Shown one piece after another: positions 34,852 to 43,341 of a DNA stretch of 46,167 nucleotides. This stretch comes from Bradyrhizobium vignae. Its GTDB lineage: Bacteria; Pseudomonadota; Alphaproteobacteria; Rhizobiales; Xanthobacteraceae. The notes under the pieces are model-generated. The model had not been told where the DNA came from. It worked only from the letters and a program-made list of their open reading frames with translations, and did not search any database. Within the stretch, counting starts at the first letter, position 1, and each line of letters begins with the position of its first letter. The translations under genes were made by a program, and so were the position numbers. The stretch lies in NCBI RefSeq assembly GCF_004114425.1, contig NZ_RDQF01000061.1:1-46167 (forward strand), read 5' to 3'.

Positions 34852-36216
34852 TCACCCGAAAAACGTATCCGCCAGCAGCTTCACGTTCAGCACCACGATC
34901 ACGCCCGCGACGATCCAGGCAATTGCGGCGACGGATACCGGTATCGCGAACTGGCCCATCTTGCGGCGGTCGGAGACGAAGCGGACCAGCGGGATGACGG
35001 CGAAGGGCAGCTGCATCGACAGCACGACCTGGCTGAACACCAGCAGATCGGCCGTGCCGCGCTCGCCGTAGATCGCCGTGACGATGATCACGGGAACAAT
35101 GGCGATGCCGCGTGTGAGCAGGCGACGCGCCCAGCTCGGCAGGCGCAGATCGAGGAAGCCTTCCATCACGATCTGGCCGGCGAGGGTCGCGGTCACCGTC
35201 GAGTTGAGGCCCGAAGCGAGCAGCGCCACCGCGAACAGCGTCGAGGCGATGCCGAGGCCGAGCAGCGGCGACAAGAGCTCGAACGCCTGTCCGATCTCGG
35301 CGACATCGGAATGGCCACTTCTGTGGAAGGTCGCAGCCGCCACGACCAGGATCGCGGCGTTGATGAACAGCGCCAGCATCAGGGCGACGGTGGAGTCCGT
35401 CGTTGCCCATTTGATCGCTTCGCGCCGACCACTGTCATTGCGTTCATAAGCGCGCGTCTGCACGATCGAGGAATGCAGGTAGAGATTATGCGGCATCACC
35501 GTCGCGCCGATGATGCCGATCGCGATGTAGAGCATGTCGGAATTGGTGAAGATCTCGCTCTTCGGCACGAAGCCGCGCAGAACCTCCGCCACCGGCGGGG
35601 CCGCCGCCGCGATCTGGACCACGAAGCAGACCGCGATCACCGCGAGCAGCGCAATGACGAACGCCTCGAGGAATCGAAAGCCACGGTTCATCAGGAGCAG
35701 CAGCAGGAAGGCGTCGAGTGCGGCGAGAAGCGCGCCGCCGATCAGGGGAATGCCGAACAGGAGTTTGAGCGCGATCGCCGTACCGATCACCTCGGCGAGA
35801 TCGCAGGCGATGATCGCCGCCTCGCAGGCGAGCCAGAGCAGGAAGTTCACCACCGGCGAATAGGTCGCGCGGCAGGCCTGCGCGAGGTCGCGGTCGGTGA
35901 CGATGCCGAGCCGCGCCGCCAGCGACTGCAGCAGGATCGCCATCAAATTCGAGAGCAGGATGACCGAGAGCAGCGTGTAGCCGAACTTCGACCCGCCGGC
36001 GAGGTCGGTCGCCCAATTGCCGGGATCCATGTACCCGACCGAGACGAGATAGCCCGGACCGACGAAGGCGAGCAGCCGCCGCAACCAGTGCCCGGCGACC
36101 GGAATGGCGACGGTGGAATTGACCTCCGCGAGGCTCTTGGTGGTGGGCGCGTCAGCGCGCCAGCCGGCGACGTCTTGGGACGAGGTTTGGGTCAGGTCGG
36201 GCGATCGCGCATCCAT
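34852..36216 (-). CDS. mntH: Nramp family manganese transporter MntH
   Basis: About 454 residues with 11 membrane segments. The Nramp metal-binding motif DPGNWATD is in segment 1 (AFVGPGYLVSVGYMDPGNWATDLAGGSKFGY), the second signature is TVMPHNLYLHSSIVQTR, with MPH in segment 6. It imports Mn2+ with protons across the cytoplasmic membrane. The ATG at 36216 follows GGAG; the open frame to 36267 runs through the putative regulatory site. The upstream TTGCAA pair is consistent with Fur/Mur control shown for the B. japonicum gene. Confidence 0.94.
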   Translation of the reverse strand: MDARSPDLTQTSSQDVAGWRADAPTTKSLAEVNSTVAIPVAGHWLRRLLAFVGPGYLVSVGYMDPGNWATDLAGGSKFGYTLLSVILLSNLMAILLQSLAARLGIVTDRDLAQACRATYSPVVNFLLWLACEAAIIACDLAEVIGTAIALKLLFGIPLIGGALLAALDAFLLLLLMNRGFRFLEAFVIALLAVIAVCFVVQIAAAAPPVAEVLRGFVPKSEIFTNSDMLYIAIGIIGATVMPHNLYLHSSIVQTRAYERNDSGRREAIKWATTDSTVALMLALFINAAILVVAAATFHRSGHSDVAEIGQAFELLSPLLGLGIASTLFAVALLASGLNSTVTATLAGQIVMEGFLDLRLPSWARRLLTRGIAIVPVIIVTAIYGERGTADLLVFSQVVLSMQLPFAVIPLVRFVSDRRKMGQFAIPVSVAAIAWIVAGVIVVLNVKLLADTFFG

Positions 36217-36244
36217 AAGAGGAGAATACCGAAGTTCGATCTTA

Positions 36245-36261
36245 TTGCAACTCATTTGCAA
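36245..36261. promoter_or_regulatory. Mur/Fur-type manganese-response site upstream of mntH
   Basis: TTGCAA occurs twice (36245-36250 and 36256-36261), 11 bp apart and thus on the same helix face, giving TTGCAACTCATTTGCAA. This resembles the manganese-response sequences bound by rhizobial Mur (Fur homologue). It is 29 bp upstream of the mntH start. Confidence 0.65.
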
Positions 36262-36382
36262 CTGCATCTAGCCGCAGCGGTTCCGGTCCGGCCATTATCC
36301 GCTGCCCTGTCGGGAAGCGGGTGGGTTTGGCCGTCCCTGGGAGCGGATATTGGCAGCAACTCGACTTTGCAGGATATGCGCC

Positions 36383-37633
36383 ATGTCAACGCCGTCTCGC
36401 CTCCCCGACACCTTCAACCGCCTCGCCTGGTCGAATCTCGCGGCGCAGTCGGCCGAGCAGATCGCGCTCGCCGCAGCGCCCATTGTGGCCGTGCTGACGC
36501 TGGGTGTTGCCGAAGGTCAGACCGGCCTGCTCCAGACCGCGCTCACCCTGCCCTTCGTCCTGTTCGCCATTCCCGCCGGCGTGCTCGCCGATCGCATCTC
36601 CCGCCGCTGGCTGATGGCGGGTGCCGAGGCGCTGCGGGCGGCTGCGCTCGCCGCCATCGTGCTGCTGCTGGTGCTGGGGGCCCTCAACTTGCCGCTGCTG
36701 GCCCTGCTCGGCTTTGCGGCCGTGTGCGGCACCGTCGTCTACAGCGTGGCGGCGCCGGCGCTGGTTCCCTCGCTGGTGAGCTCCGACTTGTTGCCGGCGG
36801 CGAATGCGCGGATCGAGCTCGCGCGCACCATCGCCTTCGCCAGCGGCCCTGCACTCGGCGGTGCGCTGGTGGGATGGTGGGGCGCAAGCCCAGCCTTCGG
36901 CTTTGCCGCGGCGCTCTCGGCCATCGCGGTGGTGCTGCTCTCCGGCATCTACGAGCCCGCGCGCGCGCCGGCGCCGCGCCGTCATCCGCTGCAGGAGATC
37001 CGCGAAGGCGCGGCCTTCGTATTTCACCATCCACTGCTGCGGCCGGTATTCATCACCCAGTTCATCTTCAACACCGGCTGGTTCCTGCAGATCGCGGTGT
37101 TCGTGCCCTACGCCGTGCGCCATCTCGGCCTGACGGCCGCCGGCGTCGGCACGGTGCTGACGATGTATGGCGTCGGCATGGTGATCGGCGCGCTGGTCGC
37201 CACGCGCGTGATGAAGCGCATCGCGTTCGGCCTCGTGGTCGGACTCGGCCCCGTCACCGGCTTCGTCGCCGCATTGGTGATGGCGCTGACGGTGCTGCTC
37301 CCCTCGCCCTGGCTCGCAGCCTTGAGCTTCTTCCTGCTCGGCGCCGGGCCGATCCTGTGGGTGATCTCGACCACGACCCTGCGCCAGTCGGTGACACCGC
37401 CGCGGCTGCTTGGCCGCGTCTCCGCCATCAACATCATGAGCTACGGCGCCCGCCCGCTCGGCTCGGCATTAGGGGCAATCGTCGGCGGCCTCTGGAGCGC
37501 GGAAGCGTGCCTTTATCTCGCCGCAGCCGTCTTCGGCATGCAGGCTTTGGTGATCCTGCTGTCACCGGCAGTGGCGCTGGATCGGCAGCCGGCCATGGTG
37601 GGGGATGAAGCGGCGCTGGAGCAGCCGGCCTAA
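36383..37633 (+). CDS. MFS transporter (MFS_3, exporter type)
   Basis: A 416-residue protein with 12 predicted membrane segments. Segments 2-3 are joined by the MFS motif-A loop (GVLADRISRRWLMAGAEALRA). The chain resembles EntS-type exporters (FNRLAWSNLAAQSAEQIALAAAPIVAVLTLG; QEIREGAAFVFHHPLLRPVFITQFI). Substrate unknown. The ATG at 36383 has AGGAT upstream. It is divergent from mntH (166 bp between starts) and convergent, with stop codons overlapping by 4 bp, with the cyclase gene. Confidence 0.88.
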   Translation: MSTPSRLPDTFNRLAWSNLAAQSAEQIALAAAPIVAVLTLGVAEGQTGLLQTALTLPFVLFAIPAGVLADRISRRWLMAGAEALRAAALAAIVLLLVLGALNLPLLALLGFAAVCGTVVYSVAAPALVPSLVSSDLLPAANARIELARTIAFASGPALGGALVGWWGASPAFGFAAALSAIAVVLLSGIYEPARAPAPRRHPLQEIREGAAFVFHHPLLRPVFITQFIFNTGWFLQIAVFVPYAVRHLGLTAAGVGTVLTMYGVGMVIGALVATRVMKRIAFGLVVGLGPVTGFVAALVMALTVLLPSPWLAALSFFLLGAGPILWVISTTTLRQSVTPPRLLGRVSAINIMSYGARPLGSALGAIVGGLWSAEACLYLAAAVFGMQALVILLSPAVALDRQPAMVGDEAALEQPA

Positions 37634-38889
37634 CCCGCCAGATAGCGCTCATAGCTCCCCGCCACCGGCTCGCTCGCCTCAACCTCTGGATCGAGCGTGT
37701 AGAGATCCTGCGCGCGGCCGATGCCGCGCAGCGCGTAGCGGCCGGTGGAGACGAGATAGCGACGGCCGGCGGCATCGAGGCCCTTGTAGAACTCGGATGA
37801 GGCCAGCAGCTCGCGGTCGACCGAGCGGCTCATCGAGGCGATGCGGCTGACCTCGTTGACGGTCGGGCCGACCACCGTGAAATCGAGCCGGTCCTGGCTG
37901 CCGATATTGCCGTAGAAGACCTCGCCGACATGCAGGCCGATATAGGCTGACGTGGTCGGGCGGCCCTCCGCCGCCCGCCGCTTGTTCAGCGCGGCGACGT
38001 TCTTGCGGAAGAGATGCTCGGCCCGTAATGCGGCCCGTCGCGCATCCGCCATGTCCTCGCCCCAGAACATCGCGAGCACGCCATCGCCGATCAGCTTCAG
38101 CACGTCGCCGCCGGCCTCGTGGATCGGATCGATCACGGCCTGCGCATAGTCGTTGAGGAACGGAATGATCTCGTCGGGACCGATGCTCTCGCTGATGCCG
38201 GTGGAGCCGCGCAGGTCCGAATACCACAGCACGGCGTTGATCCGCTCGGTGACCCCGCGCGAGATGCGCCCGCGCAAGACCTGCTCGGAGGCGTCGCGGC
38301 CGAGATAGACGCGGCCGAGCGTGCGGGCGATGTCGACCTGCTGCGCCGATTTGATCGCGAGCCCCAGCACCGGCACGAGATCGCGCAGCGCTTCCAGCTC
38401 CGATGGCGTGAAGCCGTCCTCGCGCCGGGTGGTCCAGTAGGAGTAGAGACAGTCCATCTGCCCCAGCGCGCCGCTTTCGCCGAAGCGATGGACGAAGGCG
38501 AGGAAATGCCGATGGCCCTTCTCGGCGAGGTCGCCGATCTGCGAGAAATCGAGCGTGGCTGCGTCGGCGAGATCGATCACCATCTCGTCCTCGCCATGCT
38601 CGAGCAAATGATAGAACACCGACCGCCGCCAGTTCTTGTTCGGATCCCCCTCGGCCGTCGAACCGTATTCGAACATGTCGCTCTCGTTGCTCGACCGGTC
38701 GGTCCAGCGAAAGCCGCGGCCCTCGTAGATCGGGTGCAACGTGTCGATGAAGACCAGCCCGCGCGACAGGTCGAGCCCTTCGGCGCAGCAGCGCTCGCAG
38801 AAGCCGCGGAGCAGTTCGGGTTCAGGCAGGCCCGTAAGCCCCTGGCTGGTGACCCAGTTCATCAGTGAGAGACGCGAAGTGACTTGCAT
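37630..38889 (-). CDS. Class III adenylate/guanylate cyclase domain protein
   Basis: A 419-residue protein. Residues ~1-190 are an N-terminal sensory-like domain (LPEPELLRGFCERCCAEGLDLSRGLVFIDTLHPIYEGRGFRW). Residues ~210-400 are the cyclase: WYSDLRGSTGISE (first metal Asp), LKLIGDGVLAMFWGE (base-specifying Lys and second metal Asp) and FTVVGPTVNEVSRIASM (transition-state Asn and Arg). All catalytic residues are present, with Lys favouring ATP, so cAMP production is expected. No membrane segment. Bradyrhizobia have many such cyclases; the input signal is unknown. Confidence 0.88.
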   Translation of the reverse strand: MQVTSRLSLMNWVTSQGLTGLPEPELLRGFCERCCAEGLDLSRGLVFIDTLHPIYEGRGFRWTDRSSNESDMFEYGSTAEGDPNKNWRRSVFYHLLEHGEDEMVIDLADAATLDFSQIGDLAEKGHRHFLAFVHRFGESGALGQMDCLYSYWTTRREDGFTPSELEALRDLVPVLGLAIKSAQQVDIARTLGRVYLGRDASEQVLRGRISRGVTERINAVLWYSDLRGSTGISESIGPDEIIPFLNDYAQAVIDPIHEAGGDVLKLIGDGVLAMFWGEDMADARRAALRAEHLFRKNVAALNKRRAAEGRPTTSAYIGLHVGEVFYGNIGSQDRLDFTVVGPTVNEVSRIASMSRSVDRELLASSEFYKGLDAAGRRYLVSTGRYALRGIGRAQDLYTLDPEVEASEPVAGSYERYLAG

Positions 38890-39063
38890 GCGCCATTATG
38901 GCGTGCATTCGTGACCGGCGAAAGGCGCGAGGGCCCGACATGCGCGGCAGGCTCGCGCCCCTTGCAGATCGAATATGTCGCGGGCGCGGTTGACGCACTC
39001 GCCACGCGGGCGGCAAATGCCGGCGATGAAGACTTTGTCGGCCAGAATCGGAGGCACGCGCCG

Positions 39064-40221
39064 ATGACCCAGCGCCAGCTTCCGATCATCCTGGCGCTCG
39101 GCACCACCGAGACTCTGGCCTGGGCCTCGAGCTACTATTTGCCGGCGCTGCTCGCTGATCCCATGGCACGCGACCTCGGCGTCTCCTCCAACTGGATCTT
39201 CGGTGCGTTTTCGGCCGCACTGGTGATCTCGGCAATGCTCGGCCCGCGCATCGGGCGGCAGATCGATCTCGTCGGCGGCCGTCAGGTGCTGTCGGCCTCG
39301 AACCTGACCATTGCCGCCGGCCTCGTGCTCCTCGGGCTCTCGCAATCGATCGCGGTGATGGCGATCGCCTGGCTCGTGCTCGGCATCGGCATGGCAATGG
39401 GACTCTACGACGCCGCCTTCGCCGCCTTGGGGCGCATCTACGGCATCGAGGCGCGCAGGGCCATCACCGGCATCACGCTGATGGCGGGCTTCGCCTCCAC
39501 CGTCGGCTGGCCGCTCACCGCCTGGGGCATCGCCCATATCGGCTGGCGCGACACCTGTTTCGCCTGGGCCGCGGCCAACATCCTGATCGGCCTGCCCCTC
39601 AACTTCTTCATGCTGCCGGCGATCAAGGGCGCCAAGCAGGCGGCGGCCACGGCCGAGAAGCCGCATTTGCCGCTCGACCGCACCATGCTGCTGCTCGCCT
39701 TCATCTTCGCCGCGGTCTGGACCGTCACCGGCGCCATGGCCGCGCATTTCCCGCGCATCCTGGAGACCACGGGCGCAACGCCGGCCGAGGCCATCGCGGC
39801 CGGCGCACTGATCGGCCCGGCACAGGTTGGTGCGCGCATGCTAGAGGCCGGCTTCCTCAGCCGCTTCCATCCGCTGTGGTCGACGCGGCTCGCCAGCCTC
39901 ACCCACCCGATCGGAGCCGTGATCGTCGCGATCTTCGGCGGCGCCGCGGCGAGCGCCTTCGCGTTGTTCCACGGCTCCGGCAACGGCATCTTGACGATCG
40001 CGCGAGGCACGCTGCCGCTGTCGATCTTCGGCCCGAAAGATTTCGGCTACCGCCTCGGCATCATCGGCGCCCCGGCGCGGATGGCGCAGGCCGTGGCGCC
40101 GCTCGCCTTCGGCCTGCTCATCGACCTCATGGGCGCCAAGGTGCTGATCGTCTCGTCTGCGCTCAGCCTCTCGGCGCTTGTGGCGCTGTTCCTGATCCGC
40201 CCCGTGTCGCGGCCTGATTGA
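39064..40221 (+). CDS. MFS transporter
   Basis: About 385 residues with 12 membrane segments, beginning MTQRQLPIILALGTTETLAWASSYYLPALLADPMARDLGVSSNWIFGAFSAALVISAMLGPRIGRQIDLVGGRQVLSASN (motif A: GRQIDLVGGR). The Met at 39064 is chosen because the first membrane segment follows at once; the frame is open to 38884 over a low-complexity stretch. Substrate unknown. Divergent from the cyclase gene. A 63-aa membrane protein follows after 31 bp. Confidence 0.87.
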   Translation: MTQRQLPIILALGTTETLAWASSYYLPALLADPMARDLGVSSNWIFGAFSAALVISAMLGPRIGRQIDLVGGRQVLSASNLTIAAGLVLLGLSQSIAVMAIAWLVLGIGMAMGLYDAAFAALGRIYGIEARRAITGITLMAGFASTVGWPLTAWGIAHIGWRDTCFAWAAANILIGLPLNFFMLPAIKGAKQAAATAEKPHLPLDRTMLLLAFIFAAVWTVTGAMAAHFPRILETTGATPAEAIAAGALIGPAQVGARMLEAGFLSRFHPLWSTRLASLTHPIGAVIVAIFGGAAASAFALFHGSGNGILTIARGTLPLSIFGPKDFGYRLGIIGAPARMAQAVAPLAFGLLIDLMGAKVLIVSSALSLSALVALFLIRPVSRPD

Positions 40222-40252
40222 CGGCACAGCCGCTTTCGCGCACAAGCGAGCC

Positions 40253-40444
40253 ATGAGCAACGATGCCGGCCCGCCCCGCACATTCAAAGGCCTCCTGCGC
40301 TGGGCGACCACGCCGCCGCAGGCCTGGGGCGTCTATCTCCTCGCGGTCCTCCTGGTCTGGCTGCTCTCGTTCTATGCCGGCACGCTGAAGCCGAAGAAGA
40401 CGCCGGACGCGAATCCGCCGACGTTGACCGCGCCGAAAGGCTGA
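40253..40444 (+). CDS. Small single-pass membrane protein (63 aa)
   Basis: One membrane helix (WGVYLLAVLLVWLLSFYAG) with a short N-terminal tail (MSNDAGPPRTFKGLLRWATTPPQA) and a basic, proline-rich C-terminus (KPKKTPDANPPTLTAPKG). It follows the MFS gene closely and converges with the lactonase gene (6 bp between). Function unknown. Confidence 0.7.
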   Translation: MSNDAGPPRTFKGLLRWATTPPQAWGVYLLAVLLVWLLSFYAGTLKPKKTPDANPPTLTAPKG

Positions 40445-40450
40445 TCCGCC

Positions 40451-41281
40451 TCAGTCGTAAAACTCCGGCGCCATCTTCTGGCCGTCGCGCTGGGCCTTGT
40501 CGTGGTTGATCCAGAGCTGCGCCTTCTCCTTGGCGAGCGTGTCGGCGATCTTCTGCATCGAGGCCGCGCTCTGGTCCTTGTCGACGTTCATGCTGGGCAC
40601 GCGGCGGTTGTCCCAATTGTCCTTGAAGTGCACGGCATCGCCAGACAGCAGAACCGCGCCGGTTTTCGGCAGTTTCACCAGCAGCGACTGGTGACCCGGC
40701 GTGTGACCCGGCGTCGATAGGATGGTCAGGCTGCCGTCGCCGAAGACATCCTTGTCGCCCGTGAGCAACTCGACCGGATGCGACGGCTTGAAGCGCGGCG
40801 CGTTGTCGGCGCCGGGCCAGTCGTATTCGGCCTTCTGCACATAGAGCATGGCCTGCGGGAACAGCTCGACATTGCCGATATGATCCGGATGCGTATGCGA
40901 GACGGCCATCGCCCGGACGTCATCGGGCTTGAGGCCAAGCTGCTCGAGCTGCGCTTGCAACGTCTTCGGCCGACGCCAGGTCACGGCTTTGGGATCGGCG
41001 GGCACGAGACCGTTCGGCATCGCGGCGACGGAATCGGCAATGCCGGTGTCCCACAGGAACCAGCCTTTGACATGCTTGATCAGATAGCAGGTGTCGACGA
41101 AATCCATCGTCTTGCCTTCGTTCAGGCCCGGCGTCCACCGCGAGATGTCACCGGCGGTACCCTCTCCGCAATTCAGCACATAGAGCTTTTCAACGCCGGC
41201 CTTTTCCGATTGCGCCAGCGCCCCGGGGCTGGAAAGAGCGAGTGCGGCGATGGCGACCGCGAACGCGATCCTGTGCATCAT
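40451..41281 (-). CDS. N-acyl homoserine lactonase family protein, metallo-beta-lactamase fold, exported
   Basis: A 276-residue protein with a signal peptide (MMHRIAFAVAIAALALSSPGALA, cleavage near AQS). The metal motif HTHPDH is present, then STPGHTPGHQSL (third metal His) and LSGDAVHF (bridging Asp), giving a complete di-metal site. It resembles AttM/AiiA-type AHL lactonases more than beta-lactamases, though proteins of this group hydrolyse various lactones, so quorum quenching is inference. The signal peptide places it in the periplasm. Monocistronic. Confidence 0.85.
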   Translation of the reverse strand: MMHRIAFAVAIAALALSSPGALAQSEKAGVEKLYVLNCGEGTAGDISRWTPGLNEGKTMDFVDTCYLIKHVKGWFLWDTGIADSVAAMPNGLVPADPKAVTWRRPKTLQAQLEQLGLKPDDVRAMAVSHTHPDHIGNVELFPQAMLYVQKAEYDWPGADNAPRFKPSHPVELLTGDKDVFGDGSLTILSTPGHTPGHQSLLVKLPKTGAVLLSGDAVHFKDNWDNRRVPSMNVDKDQSAASMQKIADTLAKEKAQLWINHDKAQRDGQKMAPEFYD

Positions 41282-41347
41282 TGTTCCTCCCGTACAGGGC
41301 TGCGACCGAGGATCAACCCCGGCCGCTCAGCAGAATTCCGCGCTCCG

Positions 41348-42325
41348 TCAATGCAGGCAGGTCTCGACCTCGACCGTGATGTGGCTGAGGCCCTTCAGCC
41401 CCGCGAGCCGCCGCTTGTAGACGGCCGGCTGCTTCGGCTTGTCCGACACCACCGAGAGCAGCACGGCACAATGGCCGGGGCCGACCCGCCAGAGATGCAG
41501 GTCAGTCACGCGATCGTCGCCGACTTCCATGCGGGCCCGGATCACCCGCTCCAGCTTCTCGTCGGCGCGCACGTCGAGCAGCACCGCACCCGATGACTTG
41601 ATGAGGCCGAACGCCCAGCTCGCGATCACGACGCTGCCGATCAGGCCCACGGCCGGATCGGCCCAGACCCAGCCCGAATACATAGCGACGGCGAGCGCTG
41701 CGATCGCCAGCACCGAGGTCGCGGCATCGGTCATGACGTGGACATAGGCCGCGCGAAGGTTGTTGTCGTGGTGATGGTGATGATGGCCATGATGATCATG
41801 GTCGTGGTCATGATCGTCGTGGTCATCATGCGCATGGCTGTGGCCATGCGCGTGATGATGATGATCATGGCTATCGCGCAGCAGCCACACACTCGCGAGA
41901 TTGACGCACAAGCCGAGGGCGGCCACCGCCATGGCCTCGCCATAGACGATCGGCACCGGCGTGAACAGGCGCAGCACGCTTTCATAGGCGATCTCGACCG
42001 CGATCAGGCCGAGGATGATGGCGCTGGCGAAGGCGGCAAGATCCCCGAACTTGCCGGTGCCGAAGGTGAAATGCGCATTGCCCAGGTGCCGCCGCGCGAA
42101 GCGATAGGCGAAGGCGGCAATGCCGAGCGCCGCCGCATGCGTGCCCATGTGCCAGCCGTCGGCCAGCAGCGCCATCGAGCCGAACAGCGAGCCGGCAACG
42201 ATCTCGCCGACCATCATGACCAGCGTCAGCACGACCACGAACCAGGTGCGCCGTTCGTTCTCGTCGTGCTTCTCGCCCAGGAAGGCGTGGTCATGGGTCC
42301 ATTGTTCGATGGAATGGGAATGCAT
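41348..42325 (-). CDS. dmeF: Cation diffusion facilitator, DmeF-type (Co/Ni efflux)
   Basis: About 325 residues: six membrane segments, with the metal site ADGWHMGTHAAALGI in segment 2 and HVMTDAATSVLAI in segment 5. Between segments 4 and 5 lies a long histidine/aspartate-rich cytoplasmic loop (residues ~155-190, dozens of His/Asp). The C-terminal domain (VGDDRVTDLHLWRVGPGHCAVLLSVVS) is of CDF type. The DGWHMGTHA pattern and the His-rich loop match DmeF, which exports cobalt and nickel in rhizobia. The ATG at 42325 has GGGAG upstream. No dmeR is adjacent. Divergent from rhodanese-chrB. Confidence 0.9.
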   Translation of the reverse strand: MHSHSIEQWTHDHAFLGEKHDENERRTWFVVVLTLVMMVGEIVAGSLFGSMALLADGWHMGTHAAALGIAAFAYRFARRHLGNAHFTFGTGKFGDLAAFASAIILGLIAVEIAYESVLRLFTPVPIVYGEAMAVAALGLCVNLASVWLLRDSHDHHHHAHGHSHAHDDHDDHDHDHDHHGHHHHHHDNNLRAAYVHVMTDAATSVLAIAALAVAMYSGWVWADPAVGLIGSVVIASWAFGLIKSSGAVLLDVRADEKLERVIRARMEVGDDRVTDLHLWRVGPGHCAVLLSVVSDKPKQPAVYKRRLAGLKGLSHITVEVETCLH

Positions 42326-42409
42326 CGAATTCTCCCGAAGATTCACGATCTGTCGGCGTGCAATATAGACGGTGGGAACCAATTTTCTAAGCTCCAATCG
42401 TCCCGCGGA

Positions 42410-42438
42410 TTGACAGTGCTTCTTAGTTTCGCTGTAAT
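42410..42438 (+). promoter_or_regulatory. Sigma70-type promoter of chrB-chrA with overlapping dyad
   Basis: TTGACA (42410-42415), a 17-bp spacer and TGTAAT (42433-42438) make a near-consensus promoter 85-110 bp upstream of the chrB start. GATTGACAG (42408-42416) is nearly the reverse complement of CTGTAATC (42432-42439), a dyad over the -35/-10 region that could serve a repressor. Confidence 0.5.
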
Positions 42439-42522
42439 CTGTCTCATGGGGATTTGAGCGATCTCCCCACGAGGCGACAGGCCCAAGCATCGCGTCCCGT
42501 TCGTTTCTTGCGAGGACGCATC

Positions 42523-43341
42523 ATGTCTACATTCACGACCATCTCATCTGACAAAATGGCACGGCTGATCGGCACGGCCAACGCGCCTGTCCTGATCGAC
42601 GTGCGCACCGAGGAGGATTTCGCCGCCGACCGGCGGCTGATCCCCGGCTCCATCAGGCTCAGCCACGACAATGTGACGGACTGGGGCGGCACATTCGCCG
42701 GCCGCCGCGCCGTCGTCTCCTGCTTCCGCGGCGAAAAGCTCGCGCAGGGCACGGCGGCCTGGCTCCGTCAGCTCGGCGTGAGGGCCGAGACGCTGGAGGG
42801 CGGCTTCGAGGGCTGGAAGGCGGCCAAGCTGCCGCTGCTCGACACCCGCAAGCTGCCGCCGCGCGATGCCAGGGGGCGTACCGTCTGGGTCACGCGGGCG
42901 CGGCCGAAGGTCGATCGCATCGCCTGCCCCTGGCTGATCCGCCGCTTCGTCGATCCCAACGCGATGTTCCTGTATGTGGCGCCGTCCGAGGTGGTCGGGG
43001 TGGGGGAGCGGTTCAATGCGGCCCCCTTCGACATCGAGAATGTGTTCTGGAGTCACCGGGGCGAGCTCTGCACCTTCGACGTGATGATCGAGGAGTTCGG
43101 GATCGCCACGCCGCCGCTGCTCCGCCTCGCGACACTGGTGCGCGGTGCCGACACCGCGCGGCCCGAGCTCGCGCCGGAGGCGCCCGGCCTGCTCGCAGCC
43201 TCGCTCGGGCTGTCGCGCATGTTCGACGACGACCTCGAACAGCTCGAGGCCGGCATGTTGCTCTACGATGCCTTCTACCGCTGGTGCCGCGACGCGACCA
43301 CCGAGACCCACAACTGGCCGACCAACAAGGTGAAGGCGTAA
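42523..43341 (+). CDS. chrB: Rhodanese-ChrB chromate resistance protein
   Basis: A 272-residue fusion. Residues ~1-105 form a rhodanese domain (VLIDVRTEEDFAADRRLIPGSIRLSH; active-site cysteine in VVSCFRGEKLAQG). Residues ~120-270 form the ChrB C-terminal domain (TVWVTRARPKVDRIACPWLIRRFVDPNAMFLYV, FDIENVFWSHRGELCTFDVMIEEFG). ChrB proteins regulate or support ChrA-based chromate resistance. The ATG at 42523 has GAGGA upstream. Its stop overlaps the chrA start by one base, so the two are coupled. Confidence 0.9.
   Translation: MSTFTTISSDKMARLIGTANAPVLIDVRTEEDFAADRRLIPGSIRLSHDNVTDWGGTFAGRRAVVSCFRGEKLAQGTAAWLRQLGVRAETLEGGFEGWKAAKLPLLDTRKLPPRDARGRTVWVTRARPKVDRIACPWLIRRFVDPNAMFLYVAPSEVVGVGERFNAAPFDIENVFWSHRGELCTFDVMIEEFGIATPPLLRLATLVRGADTARPELAPEAPGLLAASLGLSRMFDDDLEQLEAGMLLYDAFYRWCRDATTETHNWPTNKVKA

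Noticed and set aside
34738..37608. 956-residue plus-strand frame
   Set aside because: Spans antisense of mntH and an alternative frame of the MFS gene; low-complexity Arg/Asp/Gln-rich translation.
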